The notes under the pieces are model-generated. The model was not told the origin of the DNA, ran no database searches, and saw only the letters and a program-made list of their open reading frames with translations. The translations under genes and the position numbers were made by a program. From Pseudoselenomonas ruminantium (lineage in GTDB: Bacteria; Bacillota; Negativicutes; Selenomonadales; Selenomonadaceae), in assembly GCA_002373045.1 (NCBI GenBank), contig DFHU01000027.1:1-6714 (forward strand): a stretch of 6,714 nucleotides of DNA, written 5' to 3'. Position 1 is the stretch's first letter, and the number at the start of each line of letters is the position of its first letter. Positions 5,337-6,714 of this stretch are shown here, in pieces.

Positions 5337-6678
5337 TATGCCGGCTTTTTTTTATATAGGTTCGCGCTTTATCCATCAGACTTAAACTGCGGTTCAAAAG
5401 CATATCGTAAACCGGCTCACTGCCTGCCCACTCCGCCACCAAAAAGGCGGTCATCGACACCAGCATCAGCGACAGCAGATGCTGAAAAGAGCCGGTCATT
5501 TCCATAATCAGAATAGCGCCCGTAACCGGCGATTTCACCACGGCGGAAAAATAAGCCGCCATGCCAAAGACAATGCAATTGACCGTCCATTGCGGCGCCA
5601 AAAGATTTGCTACTACAGCCAGTTGGGCAAACAGCGCCCCGCCCACAGCGCCCAATACCAGCATGGGCAAAAATATCCCGCCGGGCACACCGGAACCAAA
5701 GCAGAGCATGGTAAAGAAAAATTTTCCCGCCAAGAGCAGGAGCAAAAAGCCAATCGCATATTGATGTTCTACCAAAGCATCCACGAGCGGGCTGCCACCG
5801 CCCAAGATTTCCGGCAGGAAAAAGCCGATAACACCTGCGGCAAAAAGCGGCACCAAAGGCTTTTGCCACGGTTTTAAGGGCGATTTGGCATAGGTATCCA
5901 ACGAAATCACGAGCATTTTGTTAAACCCCAACCCCAGCAGCCCTACGAAAGCGCCCAGCATAATCAGTACAAGATAAACATTACCCGCCATCACCACGGG
6001 AATCTCGCCCATATGAAACACCGGCTCCATGCCAAAAAAGAACTGTGTTACGGTTGTTGCGGTCACCGTTGCCGCAATCGAGCCCATCAGCACATAGGGC
6101 GAAAAATTCTTCGTCAATTCCTCCAGACAGAAAATCGCTCCCGCAAGTGGCGCATTAAAGGCCGCCGCCAGCCCTGCGCCTGCGCCTGCCGTAAGCAGGT
6201 AATGGTTTTCCTCGTAACTGCGGTGCGTCAGACGGCCTACGCCCTGCCCTAAGCAGGCGCCCAGCTGGACGCTGGGGCCTTCCCTGCCCAGCGACAGGCC
6301 CGCACCAATGCCCATTACCGCCCCGGTAAATTTCAGCAACAGCACCCGCGCCCACTGCATATCCATCCTGCCCATCAGAATCCCCTTGATTTGTGGGATA
6401 CCCGAACCGGAAATCATGCCATCGGCCTTGAGCATCCGGTGCAGGATAAGTCCAATCATCATCAGCACCACAAACCAGACAGGAATATAGGCCGGGTGTT
6501 CGTGCAGATATGGATACAAATGCGGAAGATTTTTCTCGGATAGTTCGAGCAGATAACGAAACAGGGCAATGGTGAGTCCCGTAAAGATGCCGATAATATT
6601 ACCCTCAATAAATAACCGCAGTTTCAGCCGTTTAGGGTCGGTGAGCATTTGTAAAAAAAGTTCCAATCGTTCCTGCAT
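5326..6678 (-). CDS. ClC-type H+/Cl- exchange transporter
   Basis: The 450-residue integral membrane protein carries the ClC signatures: G91-S-G-I-P95, G131-R-E133-G-P135 with the gating glutamate E133, FNAPLAG (174-180) followed by E186-E187, and GSGVPGGIFLP (328-338). E187 aligns with the internal proton-transfer glutamate (E203 in E. coli ClC-ec1) and Y424 in EPVYDMLL is well placed for the Cl- coordinating tyrosine. Together these point to an antiporter and not a passive channel. It has no C-terminal CBS domains, as in short prokaryotic ClCs. The GREGP motif argues against the fluoride-specific CLC-F group. The ATG at 6678 is preceded by AGAGGAG with about 7 nt spacing. It reads toward deoR with no clear terminator between, so some read-through is possible. 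Likely roles are acid resistance or anion balance (family knowledge). Confidence 0.94.
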   Translation of the reverse strand: MQERLELFLQMLTDPKRLKLRLFIEGNIIGIFTGLTIALFRYLLELSEKNLPHLYPYLHEHPAYIPVWFVVLMMIGLILHRMLKADGMISGSGIPQIKGILMGRMDMQWARVLLLKFTGAVMGIGAGLSLGREGPSVQLGACLGQGVGRLTHRSYEENHYLLTAGAGAGLAAAFNAPLAGAIFCLEELTKNFSPYVLMGSIAATVTATTVTQFFFGMEPVFHMGEIPVVMAGNVYLVLIMLGAFVGLLGLGFNKMLVISLDTYAKSPLKPWQKPLVPLFAAGVIGFFLPEILGGGSPLVDALVEHQYAIGFLLLLLAGKFFFTMLCFGSGVPGGIFLPMLVLGAVGGALFAQLAVVANLLAPQWTVNCIVFGMAAYFSAVVKSPVTGAILIMEMTGSFQHLLSLMLVSMTAFLVAEWAGSEPVYDMLLNRSLSLMDKARTYIKKSRHNLS

Positions 6679-6714
6679 CCATCTTCTCCTCTAAATCGAG
6701 TAGGAGGCTGACCA

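Noticed and set aside
6691..6714. A minus-strand frame ending in TAG at 6693-6691 that might be the tail of a gene upstream of ClC
   Set aside because: Only seven codons are visible before the window edge, too few to tell coding from chance.

Overview
The window looks like chromosomal DNA of a low-to-mid GC Firmicute. The protein styles fit a Negativicute such as a Selenomonas relative best, but that placement is inferred from recalled family resemblance and not proven. Every credible gene is on the minus strand, so the region reads from high to low coordinates. There are four full-length recognisable genes plus one more beyond a terminator, and then a decayed, mobile-element-like left end.

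Right part (6678 to about 1518): a ClC-type H+/Cl- exchanger comes first (6678-5326). After a 114-125 bp gap with a well-formed promoter and two near-identical 13-bp operator-like palindromes comes a DeoR/GlpR-family regulator (5205-4438). Its stop codon overlaps the start of a membrane-anchored LTA-synthase-family sulfatase-fold enzyme (4441-2423) as ATGA. A YgjP/DUF45 (M48-like) zinc metallopeptidase follows (2375-1677). The set ends at a hairpin terminator (1562-1518). Between the peptidase and the terminator is a 13-codon reading frame that starts like HsdM, the type I restriction methylase. I read it as a scar of a lost type I R-M locus, where such peptidases often sit.

Middle (1516-1311): about 200 bp without a convincing gene. 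It holds a C7 and a C8 homopolymer (G tracts on the coding strand) flanking a 7-bp stem and a diverged direct repeat. Then comes a two-domain MmcQ/YjbR protein with a C-terminal PUA/EVE-like half (1310-564), probably starting at GTG.

Left end (563-1): a weak 26-codon ORF, then a good sigma-A type promoter (469-441) and ribosome binding site serving a small helix-turn-helix gene that is broken by frameshifts (409-261). Last is a small Cys/His-rich basic protein (188 to beyond the left edge) with a very strong Shine-Dalgarno. These look like accessory or mobile-element debris.

The strongest non-genic signal is the paired operator at 5300-5336. One copy fills the -35/-10 spacer of the deoR promoter. 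The other sits just upstream and contains the ClC stop codon. This suggests a tightly repressed, probably self-regulated deoR-sulfatase(-peptidase) operon.
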